This document shows, one piece after another, positions 4,939 to 6,300 of a stretch of DNA of 6,300 nt (position 1 is its first letter; every line of letters begins with the position of its first letter). The notes under the pieces are model-generated. The model saw only the letters and a program-made list of their open reading frames with translations. It made no database searches and had not been told where the DNA came from. The stretch lies in the NCBI GenBank assembly GCA_003165455.1, contig PLUJ01000279.1:629-6928 (forward strand), in the 5' to 3' direction. The translations under genes were made by a program, and so were the position numbers. Source of the DNA: Acidobacteriaceae bacterium (GTDB taxonomy: Bacteria; Acidobacteriota; Terriglobia; Terriglobales; Acidobacteriaceae).

Positions 4939-5379
4939 ATGTCAACCTATTTCCCCAAACCGGGGGAAATCGTGCGCAAGTGGTACGTCGTGGATGCGGA
5001 TGGACAAACGCTCGGGCGGATGGCTTCGCAAGTGGCGCGTATCCTCATGGGCAAAGAGAATCCGCAGTACACACCCTTTCTCGACACCGGCGATCATGTG
5101 ATCGTCATCAATGCGGAGAAAGTGAAAACCACCGGGATGAAGTCCGAGCAGAAGCAGTATCACCACTACACGGGCTATCCGGGTGGCCTGCGTACCGAAG
5201 ATTACCGCAAGCGTTTGGTGCGTAAGCCGGAACGAATTATCGAGGACGCGGTGCGGCGCATGCTACCGAAGAATAAGCTGGCGGCGCACATGCTCTCAAA
5301 GCTGAACGTTTATAAGGGCGACAAGCATCCGCACGAAGCGCAGAAGCCGCAGCCGTTTCAGATGGAAGTGCGGGCGTAG
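4939..5379 (+). CDS. rplM: 50S ribosomal protein L13
   Basis: A 146-residue L13, an early-assembling protein of the large subunit that binds 23S rRNA. The N-terminus MSTYFPKPGEIVRKWYVVDA, the block LGRMASQVARILMGK (25-39), HVIVINAEKV (53-62), QYHHYTGYPGG (73-83) and the signature region AVRRMLPKNKLAAHMLSKL (104-122) with NVYKG (123-127) are all typical; E. coli L13 has 142 residues. The ATG at 4939 is chosen over an in-frame TTG at 4801 because L13 begins here and GGGAGAG lies 5 nt upstream. First gene of the rplM-rpsI-rpsB block. The end is a 9-nt tandem repeat giving TAG then, two codons later, an in-frame TAA (5386-5388). Confidence 0.97.
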   Translation: MSTYFPKPGEIVRKWYVVDADGQTLGRMASQVARILMGKENPQYTPFLDTGDHVIVINAEKVKTTGMKSEQKQYHHYTGYPGGLRTEDYRKRLVRKPERIIEDAVRRMLPKNKLAAHMLSKLNVYKGDKHPHEAQKPQPFQMEVRA

Positions 5380-5426
5380 CGGGCGTAAGGACACGGCGGC
5401 TAATGCCCTCAGATTTAGAGATTGAG

Positions 5427-5458
5427 TCGGCACGCCTGAAGGCGCGCCCTGATACGAA
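5427..5458. repeat. REP-like palindromic intergenic repeat, copy 2
   Basis: GGCACGCC (5429-5436), loop TGAA and GGCGCGCC (5441-5448) are followed by CTGATACGAA (5449-5458). Compared with copy 1 (53-85) there is one substitution, which breaks one stem pair, and a 1-nt deletion in the loop. It lies between two ribosomal-protein genes that are probably cotranscribed, so its hairpin should appear in the mRNA. Confidence 0.75.
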
Positions 5459-5485
5459 GTGAAAATGCGAATCAACGCGCGAAGC

Positions 5486-5546
5486 GAAGATACGGAAGTG
5501 AAGACACGAATCGAAGGTAACGAAATTAGAAGATACGGAATCGAAG
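5486..5546 (+). repeat. Purine-rich short repeats upstream of rpsI
   Basis: GAAGATACGGAA occurs at 5486-5497 and 5529-5540, with a related GAAGACACGAATCGAAG at 5500-5516; the last copy continues as TCGAAG, as the middle copy does. The repeats follow directly after the GATACGAA tail of the palindrome and resemble it (GATACG-GAA), so they may derive from that tail. Confidence 0.6.
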
Positions 5547-5566
5547 TACCAGGAGCTGGAAGCTAA

Positions 5567-5962
5567 ATGGCAGAATTGGTTCAATACTACGGAACGGGAC
5601 GGCGGAAGCGGGCGATTGCGCGGGTGTATCTGCGCCCCGGCAGCGGCGATTTCAAGGTGAATGGGCGTGAGTTCGAGGAGTATTTCGTAACTCCGGCGCA
5701 GCGTTCGGCGGCCAAGGCCCCGCTTGCCTCCACGGACACGGGTGCTTCCTTTAATATCGTCGCCAGCGTTCTAGGCGGAGGCGTGCGCGGACAAGCCGAC
5801 GCGGTGAAACTGGGGATCGCACGGGCTCTGATGGAGTTCAACGCCGAACTGCGTGGCAAACTGAAGTCAGAGGGTATGGTCTCTCGCGATTCCCGTGGCA
5901 AGGAACGTAAGAAGTACGGACAGAAGGGCGCAAGAAAGCGCTTCCAGTTCAGCAAGCGGTAA
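5567..5962 (+). CDS. rpsI: 30S ribosomal protein S9
   Basis: A complete 131-residue S9, a small-subunit head protein whose C-terminal tail reaches the P-site tRNA. The start MAELVQYYGTGRRKRAIARV (1-20), the signature GGGVRGQADAVKLGIARAL (70-88) and the basic tail KKYGQKGARKRFQFSKR with the conserved SKR end are all present, and the length is normal. The ATG at 5567 is preceded by AGGAG (5551-5555, 11 nt away) and a closer GGAAG (5558-5562). It follows rplM in the usual order, but after an enlarged gap, and precedes rpsB. Confidence 0.97.
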   Translation: MAELVQYYGTGRRKRAIARVYLRPGSGDFKVNGREFEEYFVTPAQRSAAKAPLASTDTGASFNIVASVLGGGVRGQADAVKLGIARALMEFNAELRGKLKSEGMVSRDSRGKERKKYGQKGARKRFQFSKR

Positions 5963-5991
5963 TTGCGGGAGTAGGCAACAGCAGGTTCCTC

Positions 5992-6010
5992 ACCGGGCTT
6001 TCGGCCCGGT
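5992..6010 (+). other. GC-rich hairpin after rpsI
   Basis: ACCGGGC (5992-5998), loop TTTCG and GCCCGGT (6004-6010) form a perfect 7-bp stem. A T6 run occurs at 6026-6031, 15 nt later, too far for a canonical intrinsic terminator. The flanks (CCTCA before, TCGGAATGACAA after) resemble a recurring intergenic repeat I associate with Acidobacteriota genomes, so this may be a repeat element and not a terminator. It could attenuate transcription between rpsI and rpsB. Confidence 0.45.
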
Positions 6011-6064
6011 TCGGAATGACAACGGTTTTTTGGTGGGACTGGCAAACTTTGGGTTTTAGCTAAG

Positions 6065-6091
6065 GGCTGATGGCTGAAAGCTGGCAGCTGG
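6065..6091 (+). repeat. Short GGCTGA/GCTGG repeat tract
   Basis: The segment reads GGCTGAT, GGCTGAAA, GCTGGCA, GCTGG: four imperfect copies of a 5-8 nt unit upstream of rpsB. Simple-sequence tracts of this TAGCTGA/GGCTGA kind look like intergenic filler; no function is implied. Confidence 0.4.
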
Positions 6092-6182
6092 TTTCTGGGT
6101 GTTCAATTCTTCCTGTGCCTCGCGGCGCGGGGCAGGGAATGGCAATCCGGAGCGGTTACTACGCAAAGGATGCAGACTGAAT

Positions 6183-6190
6183 AAGGAGGT
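6183..6190 (+). promoter_or_regulatory. Strong ribosome binding site deciding the rpsB TTG start
   Basis: AAGGAGGT is a near-perfect anti-16S match ending 3 nt before TTG at 6194-6196. The next in-frame ATG (6209) is 18 nt from it, too far, so the site supports TTG. Confidence 0.75.
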
Positions 6191-6193
6191 TCA

Positions 6194-6300
6194 TTGGCTA
6201 CTATCACCATGAAGGAGTTGCTCGAAGCGGGAGTTCACTTCGGGCATCAGACGAAGCGCTGGAATCCCAAGATGAAGGAATACATCTTCGGAGAGCGCAA
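6194..6300 (+). CDS. rpsB: 30S ribosomal protein S2 (N-terminal part, cut by window edge)
   Basis: The first 35 codons read MATITMKELLEAGVHFGHQT followed by KRWNPKMKEYIFGER, the unmistakable start of ribosomal protein S2 (AGVHFGHQT and WNPKM are family hallmarks). The rest of the roughly 250-residue or longer protein lies beyond the right edge. TTG is taken as the start because S2 homologues have this MA(x)ITMKELLEAG beginning and AAGGAGGT precedes it; ATG at 6209 would remove five residues. The order rplM-rpsI-rpsB fits Acidobacteriota-like ribosomal clusters; tsf would be expected next. Confidence 0.95.
   Translation, partial: MATITMKELLEAGVHFGHQTKRWNPKMKEYIFGER

Larger units (their letters stand above)
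5380..5566. other. Repeat-filled gap between rplM and rpsI
   Basis: rplM and rpsI are usually separated by only a few to a few tens of bases; here the gap is 187 nt. It contains the second REP-like palindrome (5427-5458) and a purine-rich stretch of short imperfect repeats (5486-5546) before the rpsI ribosome binding site. No gene or promoter is visible. Confidence 0.7.

Noticed and set aside
5587..6045. 152-codon minus-strand frame opposite rpsI
   Set aside because: Antisense shadow of a complete, signature-bearing S9 gene.

Overview
The window most likely comes from a soil-type Acidobacteriota (Koribacter/Terriglobia-like) chromosome. This is inferred from three things: the ribosomal block rplM-rpsI-rpsB, several small secreted proteins of the kind common in that phylum, and short palindromic intergenic repeats. 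I ran no database search, so the taxonomy is recognition, not proof. GC content is moderate, and non-ATG starts are frequent: TTG is the best start for rpsB, the TspO gene and the TSUP gene, and possible for the first gene.

Layout. 1-341 is non-coding: a REP-like palindrome, a perfect CRP-type palindrome and a good sigma70 promoter lead into a small secreted/membrane protein (342-824, +). That gene converges on a small secreted protein (900-1289, -), with a 12-bp perfect inverted repeat between them. 1290-1841 is a gene-free stretch with a few inverted repeats. 1842-2657 (-) encodes an exported protein with a Met/His-rich, probably copper-binding, N-terminus. It is divergent from a TSUP (TauE/SafE) permease (2833-3597, +). 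The permease meets a TspO/MBR membrane protein (3613-4116, -) tail to tail across a 22-bp tandem duplication. TspO lies just downstream of an exported SnoaL/NTF2-like protein (4150-4632, -), and the two look like one transcription unit.

From 4633 to the end is the ribosomal-protein operon on the + strand: a sigma70 promoter, a leader of about 140 nt with three imperfect tandem repeats, rplM (L13), a repeat-filled gap of 187 nt, rpsI (S9), a gap of 231 nt with a GC-rich hairpin, and the start of rpsB (S2), which runs off the right edge. L13, S9 and S2 are ribosome components. The left-hand genes are envelope proteins with no demonstrated common pathway.

I see no CRISPR array, complete mobile element, tRNA or rRNA, and no convincing new multi-gene system. 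The most notable signals are in the non-coding DNA: the repeated rplM leader units, the two copies of a REP-like palindrome (one inside the rplM-rpsI gap), the CRP-like site, and the duplication that now separates two convergent genes.
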